Part shown: positions 38,475-47,781 of the stretch, in pieces | How the letters are laid out: every line of letters starts with the position of its first letter | How positions within the stretch are numbered: the first letter of the stretch is position 1 | From: Thalassovita taeanensis | Lineage (GTDB): Bacteria > Pseudomonadota > Alphaproteobacteria > Rhodobacterales > Rhodobacteraceae | Length of the DNA: 64,000 nucleotides | Direction: 5' to 3' | Assembly (NCBI RefSeq): GCF_900110775.1 | Contig: NZ_FOEP01000006.1 | Location: 62,001 to 126,000, forward strand | The notes under the pieces: generated by a model | Databases searched by the model: none | What the model saw: only the letters and a program-made list of their open reading frames with translations | What the model was told of the DNA's origin: nothing | Made by a program: the position numbers and the translations under genes

Positions 38475-39395
38475 TTGCAGACCACTCTGAAAAACCCGGT
38501 GACCTTTACAGGGGTCGGATTGCACTCTGGAAAACCTGCGCGCATGACCTTGCGTCCAGCCATGCCAGAGCATGGGATCTGGTTCCGCAGAACGGATGTT
38601 CTGTATAAGGACGCTTTGGTCCCTGCGCGTTGGGATGCAGTAAACCAGTCGCCGCTGTGCACACGGCTTGAAAACGCCGCGGGCGTTACCGTGTCGACGG
38701 TCGAGCATATCATGGCCGCGCTTGTGGGCTGCGGTATCCACAACGCGCTGATCGACATTGATGGGCCGGAAGTGCCGATTCTCGATGGCAGCTCGGCGTC
38801 GTTCGTGCGGGGGCTGCTGATGCGCGGATTGCGCGAGCAGGATGTGCCGGTCCGGGTGATCGAAATCCTTGAACCGATCGAAGTGCGCCGCGGAAATGCG
38901 ATGGCACGGCTTGAGCCGAATAACGGCCTGAGGATCGATTTTCACATTGATTTCGCTGATGCCGCCATCGGGGTGCAGAAAAAATCCCTGAACATGGCGA
39001 ATGGCAGCTTTGTGCGTGAGCTGTGCGACAGTCGCACGTTTTGCCGTCAGGCCGATGTCGATACGATGCAGGCCAATGGGCTGGCTTTGGGCGGCACGTT
39101 GGAAAACGCCGTTGTGGTCGATGGCGACAAGGTGCTGAGCCCCGGCGGCCTGCGCCACAGCGACGAGGCCGTGCGCCACAAGATGCTCGACGCGCTTGGC
39201 GATCTGGCCTTGGCGGGGGCCCCGATTCTGGGCCGCTATATCGGCCAGCGGGCAGGGCATGCGCTGACGAATGACTTGTTGCGTGCGCTTTTTGCCAACC
39301 CCGATGCGTTCCGCATGGTGGTATGTGACCGCGACCTGATGGCGCGTTTGCCCGGTGTGGGCGTACATCTGGGTGAAATCCCGGCCGTTGCATAA
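38475..39395 (+). CDS. lpxC: UDP-3-O-acyl-N-acetylglucosamine deacetylase
   Basis: 306-residue zinc deacetylase, the committed step of lipid A synthesis. Zinc ligands are in VSTVEHIMAALVG and in HKMLDALGDLALAG; HSGKPARMTLRP, FRRTD and ILDGSSASF are other LpxC blocks. There is no ATG at the 5' end: TTG 38475 with GGGGA 6 bases upstream gives the normal-length protein starting (M)QTTLKNPV. A weaker TTG lies 12 bases earlier. Confidence 0.94.
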   Translation: MQTTLKNPVTFTGVGLHSGKPARMTLRPAMPEHGIWFRRTDVLYKDALVPARWDAVNQSPLCTRLENAAGVTVSTVEHIMAALVGCGIHNALIDIDGPEVPILDGSSASFVRGLLMRGLREQDVPVRVIEILEPIEVRRGNAMARLEPNNGLRIDFHIDFADAAIGVQKKSLNMANGSFVRELCDSRTFCRQADVDTMQANGLALGGTLENAVVVDGDKVLSPGGLRHSDEAVRHKMLDALGDLALAGAPILGRYIGQRAGHALTNDLLRALFANPDAFRMVVCDRDLMARLPGVGVHLGEIPAVA

Positions 39396-39545
39396 GGCGG
39401 TCGTGTCGCGCAGATTGCGCGCACGTGGGCCGCATAGAGCGATTTCGTGCCAAAGGCGTTTTGCACCGGAATTTTCTGTGCTAGGACCTGACAGAGCAGT
39501 GGGGTAAAAACCCCCAGAATGGTCCAGACGAGGGTGAAACAGAGC

Positions 39546-40394
39546 ATGACAGGCAGCGTGTCCCGGACAAGGGTGATCGGTGTTCTTCTTCTGACCGCGT
39601 TTCTGGCGGGATGTGGAAACGGCGCAGATATTCGCCGCGGGGATGTACCGCTTGAAAGCTATACGGCCGAGCAGATTTTCGGGCGTGGTGAGTTCGAGCT
39701 GGAGAAAAAGCGCCCCGAAAAGGCGGCGTTCTATTTCTCGGAAATCGAGCGGTTGTATCCATATTCAGAATGGGCCAAGCGCGCATTGATCATGCAGGCG
39801 TTTTCCTATCATCAGGATAAGGACTATCCCAACAGCCGCGCAGCCGCGCAGCGGTACATTGATTTCTATCCGACCTCGGATGATGCGGCATATGCGCAGT
39901 ATTTACTGGCGCTGTCCTACTATGATCAGATTGACGAGGTCGGCCGCGATCAGGGGCTGACCTTCCAGGCGCTGCAAGCGCTTCGCACGGTGATCGAGCG
40001 GTATCCCGACAGTGAATATGCCCGGTCGGCGATCCTGAAATTCGATCTGGCGTTCGACCACCTGGCCGCCAAAGAGATGGAGATCGGGCGCTACTATTTG
40101 CGCCGTGATCACTATACCTCTGCGATCAACCGGTTCCGGGTGGTGGTCGAGGATTTCCAGACCACCAGCCACACCGCCGAGGCGCTGCACCGGTTGGTCG
40201 AGGCCTATCTTTCCCTGGGTCTGACCGATGAGGCGCAGACGGCGGGGGCGATTTTGGGCCATAACTTCCGCTCGACCGCTTGGTACGAGGATAGCTACAA
40301 GCTGTTGGCCGGTCGCGGGTTGGAGATGAAGCCCAAGGGCGACAACTGGTTGAACCAGGTGTATCGTCAGATGATCAAAGGGGAATGGCTCTAG
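39546..40394 (+). CDS. bamD: Outer-membrane assembly lipoprotein BamD
   Basis: 282-residue lipoprotein of the BAM complex. The lipobox is LAGC (about residues 21-24) after a hydrophobic signal. TPR-like repeats follow (FYFSEIERLYPYSEWAKRAL, YIDFYPTSDDAAYAQYLLALSYY). The start MTGSVSRTR is preferred over an ATG 27 bases upstream. Same strand as lpxC and recN, an arrangement common in alphaproteobacteria. Confidence 0.93.
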   Translation: MTGSVSRTRVIGVLLLTAFLAGCGNGADIRRGDVPLESYTAEQIFGRGEFELEKKRPEKAAFYFSEIERLYPYSEWAKRALIMQAFSYHQDKDYPNSRAAAQRYIDFYPTSDDAAYAQYLLALSYYDQIDEVGRDQGLTFQALQALRTVIERYPDSEYARSAILKFDLAFDHLAAKEMEIGRYYLRRDHYTSAINRFRVVVEDFQTTSHTAEALHRLVEAYLSLGLTDEAQTAGAILGHNFRSTAWYEDSYKLLAGRGLEMKPKGDNWLNQVYRQMIKGEWL

Positions 40395-40434
40395 GGAGCG
40401 GTGGGCAGAGTGCCCACCCGATGGGGTTGACCGA

Positions 40435-42087
40435 ATGCTGCGCGCACTAGAAATCCGCGATATGTTGATTATCGACCGGCTGGATTTAATCTTCCAGCCC
40501 GGCCTGAATGTGCTGACCGGCGAGACCGGGGCGGGCAAGTCGATCTTGTTGGATTCGCTGGGTTTTGTTCTGGGCTGGCGCGGGCGCGCCGAATTGGTGC
40601 GCGCCGGGGCCGAGCAGGGCGAGGTGCTGGCCAGTTTCGATCTGCCTGACGGGCACGCCGCCCATGCGGTTCTGGCCGAGGCCGGCCTGCCGGGCGGCGA
40701 TGAGCTGATCCTGCGGCGGGTCAATGGACGCGACGGGCGCAAGACTGCCTGGGTCAATGATCGGCGCTGTTCGGGCGAGGTGTTGCGGGCGCTGTCTGAA
40801 ACGCTGGTCGAACTGCACGGGCAACACGATGATCGCGGTCTGCTGGATCCCAAGGGGCACCGGGCATTGTTGGATGCGTTCGGGGCCTATCCGGCGCTTC
40901 AAGACGCTGTGCGGTTGGCGTGGCGCGGGCTGTCGCAGGCGCGCAAGGCACAGGCCGCAGCAGAATCCGCGCTGGCCGAGATCCGCGCCGAAGAGGAATA
41001 TCTACGCCACGCGGTGGCCGAGCTTGACAAGCTGGACCCGGTCCCCGGCGAAGAGGCGGATCTGGATGCGCGGCGCCGGTCGATGCAAAGCGCCGAGCGC
41101 ATCCGCGAGGATGTGGCACGGGCTTTGGCGGCGCTGGGGCAGGACGGGGCCGAGGGCGCGATGGGCGATGCAACGCGCTGGCTTGAGGGCGTGGCCGACC
41201 GGGCAGAGGGCGCGCTGGAAGCGCCAATCGCTGCACTGGGGCGGGCCTTCGCCGAGCTGGGCGACGCCGCACAGGGGGTTGAGCAGGCGCTGGATGGGCT
41301 AAGCTTCAACGCCTATGAGCTTGAGATGATTGAAGAACGGTTGTTCGCCATTCGCGGGCTTGCGCGCAAGCATGGCGTGGCCCCGGATGATCTGGGCGGG
41401 TTCGCACAGGATTTGCGGGCGCGGCTGGCGGCGCTGGATCAGGGCGATGCCGATCTGGCGGCCCTGCGCAAGGCGCAGGCGGCGGCCGAGGCTGATTACG
41501 CCAAAGCCAGTGGCGCATTGAGCGCGGCGCGGGCCGAGGCGGCGGCGCGGCTGGACATCGCCGTCGCGGCCGAACTGGCACCGCTGAAGATGGAGCGCGC
41601 GCTGTTTCATACCGAGATCACGGCAGTGGAGCCGGGCCCAGAGGGCGCCGATCTGGTGGCCTTTACCGTGGCGACCAACCCCGGTGCGCCGTCGGGACCG
41701 TTGGCCAAGATCGCCTCGGGGGGCGAGTTGAGCCGGTTCCTGCTGGCGCTGAAAGTGTGCCTGAGCCAGCAACAGAGCGGCGTGACGATGATATTCGACG
41801 AGATTGATCGCGGCGTTGGCGGGGCGACGGCAGATGCCGTAGGCCGCAGGCTGGCGGCACTGGCGACCGGCGGTCAGGTGTTGGTGGTGACCCATTCACC
41901 GCAGGTGGCCGCTCTTGGCGCGCATCACTGGCGGGTGGAAAAGCGGGTCGAGGGCGAGGTCACGACCTCGACCGTGGTGCCGTTGTCAGCCGAGGACCGC
42001 GTGGATGAAATCGCGCGGATGGTGGCGGGGGATACCGTCACCGATCAGGCGCGCGGCGCGGCCAAGGCGCTGCTGGCAGCGGGCTGA
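40435..42087 (+). CDS. recN: DNA repair protein RecN
   Basis: 550-residue SMC-like ATPase for double-strand break repair. Walker A GETGAGKS is at 29-36; a long Ala/Glu/Arg-rich coiled coil spans about 160-380; the C-terminal head has LAKIASGGELSRFLLALKV (signature) and MIFDEIDRGVGG (Walker B). Complete. 40 bases after bamD. No LexA box was identified upstream. Confidence 0.95.
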   Translation: MLRALEIRDMLIIDRLDLIFQPGLNVLTGETGAGKSILLDSLGFVLGWRGRAELVRAGAEQGEVLASFDLPDGHAAHAVLAEAGLPGGDELILRRVNGRDGRKTAWVNDRRCSGEVLRALSETLVELHGQHDDRGLLDPKGHRALLDAFGAYPALQDAVRLAWRGLSQARKAQAAAESALAEIRAEEEYLRHAVAELDKLDPVPGEEADLDARRRSMQSAERIREDVARALAALGQDGAEGAMGDATRWLEGVADRAEGALEAPIAALGRAFAELGDAAQGVEQALDGLSFNAYELEMIEERLFAIRGLARKHGVAPDDLGGFAQDLRARLAALDQGDADLAALRKAQAAAEADYAKASGALSAARAEAAARLDIAVAAELAPLKMERALFHTEITAVEPGPEGADLVAFTVATNPGAPSGPLAKIASGGELSRFLLALKVCLSQQQSGVTMIFDEIDRGVGGATADAVGRRLAALATGGQVLVVTHSPQVAALGAHHWRVEKRVEGEVTTSTVVPLSAEDRVDEIARMVAGDTVTDQARGAAKALLAAG

Positions 42088-42163
42088 AACCACCTAAGGC
42101 GCCCGCGCTGCGAGCGCGATTCTTTCGCCGAGAGGGCTTGTTTCAATTAAAGGCGCAAGGATC

Positions 42164-42181
42164 GCTCCGGCTGGCCGGAGC
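42164..42181 (+). terminator. Hairpin after recN
   Basis: GCTCCGG / CCGGAGC stem with a CTGG loop, followed by CTTTGG. Weak T-run; probable 3' end of the recN transcript. Confidence 0.45.
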
Positions 42182-42198
42182 CTTTGGTCGCGGGTGTG

Positions 42199-42235
42199 AC
42201 GCAGGGAGCTCCCGTCTGACGGGCGGCCCCTGCGT
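42199..42235 (-). terminator. Nested hairpin at the end of the FAD dehydrogenase gene
   Basis: Outer stem ACGCAGGG / CCCTGCGT encloses an inner stem CCCGT / ACGGG. It lies 4 bases past the stop of the minus-strand dehydrogenase gene. No T-run, so it may be a stabilising structure rather than a terminator. Confidence 0.45.
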
Positions 42236-42238
42236 GGA

Positions 42239-43612
42239 TCAGCTATTCTGGACCATTTTGCCTGGGTTCATGATGTTTTGCGGGTCCAGCGCCTGCTTGA
42301 TGGACCCCATCACGCCCCAGGCCTGACCATGTTCGGCTTCCATGTATTTCAACTTTCCAACGCCGATGCCATGTTCGCCGGTGGCGGTTCCGCCCATTGC
42401 GAGTGCGCGTTCGACCATGCGATGTGACAGATCCTCGGCGGCTTTGACCTGCGCCGGATCGGTGTCGTCAAACAACAGGATCGCGTGAAAGTTGCCATCA
42501 CCGACATGGCCCAGAATTGGGCCGGTGATCGGCGAGGCCGCGATATCGGCGCGGGTCGCGTTCACCGCTTCGGCCAGTCGCGAGATTGGCACGCAGATGT
42601 CGGTGACAATGGACCTGCAGCCCGGCTTCGACGCCATGATCGCCCAATGGGCATGGTGGCGCATGGTCCAAAGCGCGGTGCGATCTTCCGGGGTGGTGGC
42701 CCATTCAAAACCCTGACCGCCGTGATCGGCAACAATGGCACCGAAACTTTCGGCCTGCTCGGCCACGCCCTGTTCCGAGCCGTGAAATTCGACCATCAGA
42801 TGCGGAATTTCACGCATATCCGAGCCGGAATAGGCGTTGAACGCGGCTGCGGCGTCGGCATCGACAAACTCGATCCGCGCCATTGGCAGGCCCATCTGAA
42901 TCGTGTCGATCACGCAATTCACTGCATCCTCGATCCGCTCAAAGGCGCAGACAGCGGCGGTGATCGCCTCGGGTTGGCCTTGCAGGCGCAGGGTCAACTC
43001 GGTGATCAGGCCAAGCGTGCCTTCGGCGCCGACGAACAGCCCGGTCAGGTCATAGCCCGCGCTGGATTTGCGCGCCCGCGTGCCGGTGCGGATGATGCGG
43101 CCATCAGCCAGCACGACCTCAAGCCCCAGAACGCTGTCGCGCATGGTGCCATAGCGCACAGCGGTGGTGCCGCTGGCGCGGGTCGAGGCCATGCCGCCAA
43201 GCGAAGCGTTGGCGCCCGGATCCACCGGAAAGAACAGCCCGGTGGCGCGCAGTTCGGTGTTAAGCTCTTCTCGGGTCAGGCCGGGCTGAATGGCCACATC
43301 CATATCCTCGGGGTTGATGCGCAAAATCTTGTTCATCAGCCGGAAATCAACGCAAAGCCCACCCTGAAAGGCCTGCGCCTGTCCCTCAAGCGAGGTGCCC
43401 GTGCCCCAACCGATCACCGGGCAGGCATGGGCCGCGCAGATTTTCACGATTTGTGAGACTTCGTCCGTGGTTTCCGGATATGCGACAGCATCGGGCGGTG
43501 TCAGCGGAAAATGCGTTTCAGAACGGCCATGTAGGTCGAGATCGGACTTGGACCGCGTCAGGCGTTGGCCTAGTAAGGATGAAAGCTCGGCGAGCGCGGT
43601 CTGGATTGTCAT
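42239..43612 (-). CDS. FAD-linked D-lactate/glycolate-type dehydrogenase
   Basis: 457-residue flavoenzyme of the GlcD/D-LDH group that oxidises 2-hydroxy acids. The FAD domain has GWGTGTSLEGQ, GANASLGGMASTRASGTTAVRYGTM and VGAEGTLGLITELTL; the C-terminal domain has GHVGDGNFHAI and TGEHGIGVGK, which bind metal and substrate. No GlcE or GlcF partner is adjacent, so it is probably a single-subunit D-lactate dehydrogenase. Start at 43612. Confidence 0.87.
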   Translation of the reverse strand: MTIQTALAELSSLLGQRLTRSKSDLDLHGRSETHFPLTPPDAVAYPETTDEVSQIVKICAAHACPVIGWGTGTSLEGQAQAFQGGLCVDFRLMNKILRINPEDMDVAIQPGLTREELNTELRATGLFFPVDPGANASLGGMASTRASGTTAVRYGTMRDSVLGLEVVLADGRIIRTGTRARKSSAGYDLTGLFVGAEGTLGLITELTLRLQGQPEAITAAVCAFERIEDAVNCVIDTIQMGLPMARIEFVDADAAAAFNAYSGSDMREIPHLMVEFHGSEQGVAEQAESFGAIVADHGGQGFEWATTPEDRTALWTMRHHAHWAIMASKPGCRSIVTDICVPISRLAEAVNATRADIAASPITGPILGHVGDGNFHAILLFDDTDPAQVKAAEDLSHRMVERALAMGGTATGEHGIGVGKLKYMEAEHGQAWGVMGSIKQALDPQNIMNPGKMVQNS

Positions 43613-43697
43613 GGATCGGCCTCTGGCTAGTGCTTTGGTACCCTAGGCCATGCGGGCGGGCCATAAAAGGGGGAACAGCGGCTGCTCGCGCAAGGGA

Positions 43698-45392
43698 ATG
43701 AAAATGGCCGACGGGTTCAGAACCTATCTGGGACAGGCCACGGCGCAGGGGCTGCGCGCGGTTGGACAGGCGTGGCGGGTATTGCTGCGGGAAGGTCCAA
43801 GCCAGTTTCAGTTCTGGCTGATCGCGTTGGCGATCGGCACCGGGGCAGGGTTCGGCGCGCTGTTTTTCCGCAAGGCGATCGAGTCGATACAGGCGTTCAT
43901 CTATGGCAGCCGCGACGCGGCGCATCTGCATTCCTTTGCCCAGACCCTGCCGTGGTACTGGATCATGGCGGTGCCGGTTCTGGGCGGATTGGTCACCGGG
44001 ATCGTGTTGCATCTGTTTACGCCGGACGGGCGCGTGCGCTCGGTCTCGGACGTGATCGAGGGCGCGGCGATGAACAAGGGCCGGGTCGAGGGCAAGGCGG
44101 GCATCGCCTCGGCCTTCGCGTCGCTGATTACGCTGAGCATGGGCGGCTCCACGGGCCGCGAGGGGCCTGTGGTGCATATGGCGGCGGTGATGTCATCTTG
44201 GGTGAGCAACAAGATCAGGGCCGATGGGATCACCGGGCGCGACTTGCTGGGCTGTGCGGTGGCCGCGGCGGTTTCGGCCAGTTTCAACGCCCCGATCGCC
44301 GGGGCGCTGTTCGCGCTCGAGGTCGTGCTGCGGCATTTCGCGGTGCATGCCTTTGCGCCGATTGTGATCGCCAGCGTTGCAGGCACGATCATCAACCGGA
44401 TGGAATTTGGCGGCGTGACCGAGTTTCACCTGCCCGAGGCGAATACGCTGGAATTCTACGTCGAACTGCCCGCCTTTTTGCTGCTGGGGCTGACCTGCGG
44501 CTTGGTGGCGGTCGTGCTGATGCGGGCGGTGTTCGTGGCCGAGGATCTGGCAAATGTGGCGCACGCGCGCACCGGTCTGCCGCGTTGGTTGCGCCCGGCG
44601 GTGGCAGGGGCCTTTCTGGGTCTGCTGGCCATCTGGTTCCCGCATATCATCGGCGTCGGATACGAGACGACCTCGGCCAGCCTGACCGGGAAACTGCTGT
44701 GGCACGAGGCGATGATTTTCGCCGTGCTCAAGGTGGTCGCGGTGGCGATCACCATGGCGGGGCGGATGGGCGGCGGCATGTTTTCGCCCTCGCTCATGGT
44801 CGGGGCGCTGACCGGTCTGACCTTCGGCCTGATTGCTACCGGCGTCTTCCCCGAGGTGTCGGGGTCGCACACGCTTTATGCGCTGGCAGGGATGGGCGCG
44901 GTCGCCGCCGCTGTACTGGGCGCACCGATCTCTACAACGCTGATCGTGTTCGAATTAACCGGCGACTGGCAGACCGGTCTGGCGGTGATGGTGGCGGTGT
45001 CATTGTCAACGGCGCTGGCGTCCCGGCTGGTGGATCGCTCGTTTTTCCTGACCCAGCTCGAGCGCCGCAACATCCATCTGGCGGCTGGGCCGCAGGCCTA
45101 TCTGTTGGCGATGTTCAGCGCCGCCAACCTGATGCGCAAACCCGGCGATCCCGGCGCGGCCGACGACACCCGCTGTCTTGAGATGATCGAGGACGGGATT
45201 TCCATCGCAGGAAGCGCCACGCTTGAGCAGGCGATGCCGTTGTTTGAACGCGCGGGCGTGCCGTTTTTGCCGGTCACCGGCCCTGTCGGGCCGGATGGCG
45301 TGGCCCCGCTGCTGGGCGCGCTGTTTCATGTTGATGCGTTGAAGGCCTATAACAGGGCGCTGGCGGCCACCGCAGCCGAAGAACACAGCTGA
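43698..45392 (+). CDS. ClC-family chloride channel/antiporter
   Basis: 564-residue inner-membrane protein with the ClC fold. Selectivity motifs GGSTGREGPVVHMA (with gating Glu) and GGMFSPSLMVGA are present. The C-terminal ~70 residues (LEMIEDGISIAGSATLEQA…) resemble one CBS motif rather than the usual pair. Start taken at ATG 43698; ATG 43704 has better spacing to AAGGG. Divergent from the dehydrogenase gene. Confidence 0.87.
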   Translation: MKMADGFRTYLGQATAQGLRAVGQAWRVLLREGPSQFQFWLIALAIGTGAGFGALFFRKAIESIQAFIYGSRDAAHLHSFAQTLPWYWIMAVPVLGGLVTGIVLHLFTPDGRVRSVSDVIEGAAMNKGRVEGKAGIASAFASLITLSMGGSTGREGPVVHMAAVMSSWVSNKIRADGITGRDLLGCAVAAAVSASFNAPIAGALFALEVVLRHFAVHAFAPIVIASVAGTIINRMEFGGVTEFHLPEANTLEFYVELPAFLLLGLTCGLVAVVLMRAVFVAEDLANVAHARTGLPRWLRPAVAGAFLGLLAIWFPHIIGVGYETTSASLTGKLLWHEAMIFAVLKVVAVAITMAGRMGGGMFSPSLMVGALTGLTFGLIATGVFPEVSGSHTLYALAGMGAVAAAVLGAPISTTLIVFELTGDWQTGLAVMVAVSLSTALASRLVDRSFFLTQLERRNIHLAAGPQAYLLAMFSAANLMRKPGDPGAADDTRCLEMIEDGISIAGSATLEQAMPLFERAGVPFLPVTGPVGPDGVAPLLGALFHVDALKAYNRALAATAAEEHS

Positions 45393-45422
45393 CGGGGGCT
45401 TGCGCTGGCGCCGCGCCGAGGA

Positions 45423-45767
45423 TCAGATCTGCTCGACCGCCAACTTGTCAGAGGTATAGAACGCCAAATGATTGGCGATCCGGGCCGCTTCGGGCTTGGG
45501 GGTTTCATAGCTCCAGACCGCGTTGGTCAGCGTCGCGCTTTTGGTCACAATCGAGAAGTAACTGGCATCGCCCTTGAACGGGCAGTGCGTGGTCTGGTCC
45601 GACGGGTCCAGAAATGCCATGGCAATATCTTCGCGCGGGAAATAGATGACCGGCGCGTAATCGCCCTCGGTCAGTTCCAGCGCGTTGTCGCTTTCGCCCA
45701 AAATGGCCCCGCCAGCGCGCACCACCCAAGTGCCTTCCGCCTTACGAATCGTGATATGGTTGGACAT
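45423..45767 (-). CDS. DUF427 family protein
   Basis: 114 residues, no signal or membrane segment. The typical DUF427 elements are [33 protein letters not shown] and the [13 protein letters not shown] block with its conserved Cys/Lys. Function unknown. Lies between two unrelated genes with no overlap. Confidence 0.85.
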   Translation of the reverse strand: MSNHITIRKAEGTWVVRAGGAILGESDNALELTEGDYAPVIYFPREDIAMAFLDPSDQTTHCPFKGDASYFSIVTKSATLTNAVWSYETPKPEAARIANHLAFYTSDKLAVEQI

Positions 45768-45823
45768 GGAGACCCTCCCCCAGAGTTACATTAGCTGTGC
45801 AGTGTGATTGTGACAGAGTGATG

Positions 45824-47626
45824 TCAGAGCGGTTCGGTCGCCGCAAGCAACCATAGCCGAGCTGGGTCCGAGAGCCGAGCACTGATTTTGTCACGGCACG
45901 CGGCATGATAGGCATCAATCCACGCGCGCTCATCCGGGCTGAGCATCTCGGCCATGATCAGCCGACGATCAATCGGCACCCATGTCAGCGTATCAAAGGC
46001 AAACATGTCGCGGTCATCGGCGCCGGGCAGGGCGGGCGCATCCTGCACCACGATCAGGTTTTCAATGCGAATGCCAAAGGCGCCTTCGCGGTAATATCCC
46101 GGCTCGTTCGACAGGATCATACCGGGCTTGAGCGCGATCTCTGACACCCGGCTCAGCCGCTGCGGGCCCTCATGGACGCACAGATAAACCCCCACGCCGT
46201 GGCCGGTGCCGTGATTGAAATCCAACCCCGCCACCCAAAGCGGAAAGCGGGCGATGGCATCAAGGTCGCGCCCGGCAAGTCCGCTAGGAAAGCGCAGGCG
46301 CGAAACCGCGATCATGCCCTGCAACACACGGGTAAAGCAGGATTTTTCCTCTGTCCCGACGTGGCCCACCGGAAGGGTGCGGGTGATGTCGGTGGTGCCG
46401 TTGATATATTGCCCGCCGCTGTCCACCACGATCAACTGACCGTTTTTCAGCGGGGCGTTGCTGGCCTCGGTCACGCGGTAATGCATGATCGCGCCATTGG
46501 GGCCGGTGCCCGCGATGGTTTCGAAACTGATATCGCGCAGGGCATTTGTCGCGCGGCGGAACCCCTCAAGCGCGGATACCACGTCGATCTCGGTCTGGGT
46601 GCCCGGGGCCTGCGCGTCGAACCAGGTCAGGAATTCGCACATTGCAGCCGCGTCGGTCAGATGGGCCTCGGTTGTGCCGACAATCTCGGCCGGGTTTTTG
46701 CAGGCTTTGGGCAGGATGCAGGGGTCTTGCCCCCAGACATGCGGCACGCCCGCCTCGGTCAGCTCCAGCGTGATCTGTAGCGGGGCGGTGGCGCGATCCA
46801 CCCGCACCGGACCGGTGAGCGCGCCCAAAGCGGCGCTGAAATCGCCGGGCGCACTCAGGGTGACGTCGGTGCCAAGGTGCGTGCGCAAGGTGTCATCACA
46901 TTTGCCGGGCGCGGTGAACAGGCTCAGCTTGCCGGTATCGTGCAGGATGGCAAACCCATGCGGCACCGGGTTGCGGGGGATGTCGCTGCCACGGATATTC
47001 AGCAGCCAAGCGATGGAATCGGGCAGGGTGATCACGGCGGCGCTTTGCCCGGCTTCGCGCAATGTGGCGGCAAGGCGCGCGCGTTTGGCCGCGTGGGGTT
47101 CGCCTGCAAGATCCTCGGGGTAGGGAAATATTGCACCCATCGGGGGCGCGGGCTGATCCTGCCATATCCGGTCAACAAGGTTATCGGTCGGGCGCAGGCT
47201 GATGCCGCTGTCCACAAGGGCGGTTTCCAGCGTTTCGATCTGTTCAGCCGTGTGCAGCCACGGATCAAACCCAATGACGCCGCCCTGCGGCAGCTGTTGG
47301 CGCAGCCAGTCCTGCAATTGGGTTTCAGGCCAAGGAACCGGAGTGAAATGCGCCAGATCGACCTGTGATTTCACCTGTGTGCGATACCGGCCATCAATGA
47401 ACACGCCCGCCACATCGACAAGCGCTGCGCAGAACCCCGCCGAGCCGGTGAACCCACTGAAAAAGGCCAGCCGGTCATCATGCGGGGCGACATATTCGCC
47501 CTGATGCACATCGGCGCGCGGGATCAGAAACCCTGACAGCGCCAGTTTTGACAGCTCGGCGCGCAGTGCGGCCAGACGTGGCGGGCCTTGGTCGGGGCGG
47601 GCGGTTTCCTGAAAGGATTGGTACAT
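45824..47626 (-). CDS. Aminopeptidase P family (M24B) metallopeptidase
   Basis: 600-residue Xaa-Pro aminopeptidase of the long three-domain type. Metal ligands are visible: VDSGGQYINGTTDITRT (two Asp), HGTGHGVG (His), NEPGYYREGAFGIRIENL (two Glu). Two N-terminal creatinase-like domains precede it. The start MYQSFQETARP at 47626 is preferred over a longer frame. Confidence 0.9.
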   Translation of the reverse strand: MYQSFQETARPDQGPPRLAALRAELSKLALSGFLIPRADVHQGEYVAPHDDRLAFFSGFTGSAGFCAALVDVAGVFIDGRYRTQVKSQVDLAHFTPVPWPETQLQDWLRQQLPQGGVIGFDPWLHTAEQIETLETALVDSGISLRPTDNLVDRIWQDQPAPPMGAIFPYPEDLAGEPHAAKRARLAATLREAGQSAAVITLPDSIAWLLNIRGSDIPRNPVPHGFAILHDTGKLSLFTAPGKCDDTLRTHLGTDVTLSAPGDFSAALGALTGPVRVDRATAPLQITLELTEAGVPHVWGQDPCILPKACKNPAEIVGTTEAHLTDAAAMCEFLTWFDAQAPGTQTEIDVVSALEGFRRATNALRDISFETIAGTGPNGAIMHYRVTEASNAPLKNGQLIVVDSGGQYINGTTDITRTLPVGHVGTEEKSCFTRVLQGMIAVSRLRFPSGLAGRDLDAIARFPLWVAGLDFNHGTGHGVGVYLCVHEGPQRLSRVSEIALKPGMILSNEPGYYREGAFGIRIENLIVVQDAPALPGADDRDMFAFDTLTWVPIDRRLIMAEMLSPDERAWIDAYHAACRDKISARLSDPARLWLLAATEPL

Positions 47627-47700
47627 GGGGCACTCCGTTTGGCGTGGCGTCAGTTGTGCAAATCCCGCAGGCGGTGACAAGAGGCCGACGGTGCGGAAAA

Positions 47701-47776
47701 GGGGGGCGCTGCCCCCGCCGCCTATGGCGGCCCCCCCGGAGTATTTGCATCAGAAAGAAACGGGAGGCGGAGCCCG
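47701..47776 (-). repeat. 3'-end dispersed element, copy 2 (after cobT)
   Basis: Read on the cobT strand: begins about 6 bases after the stop; has CTCCGCCTCCC, TTTCTTTCTGAT, AAATACTCCGGGGG, an inner palindrome GCCGCCATAGGCGGC, and ends GGGGGCAGCGCCCCCC. Same order and orientation as copy 1 after zntB. Confidence 0.65.
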
Positions 47777-47781
47777 AAGGC

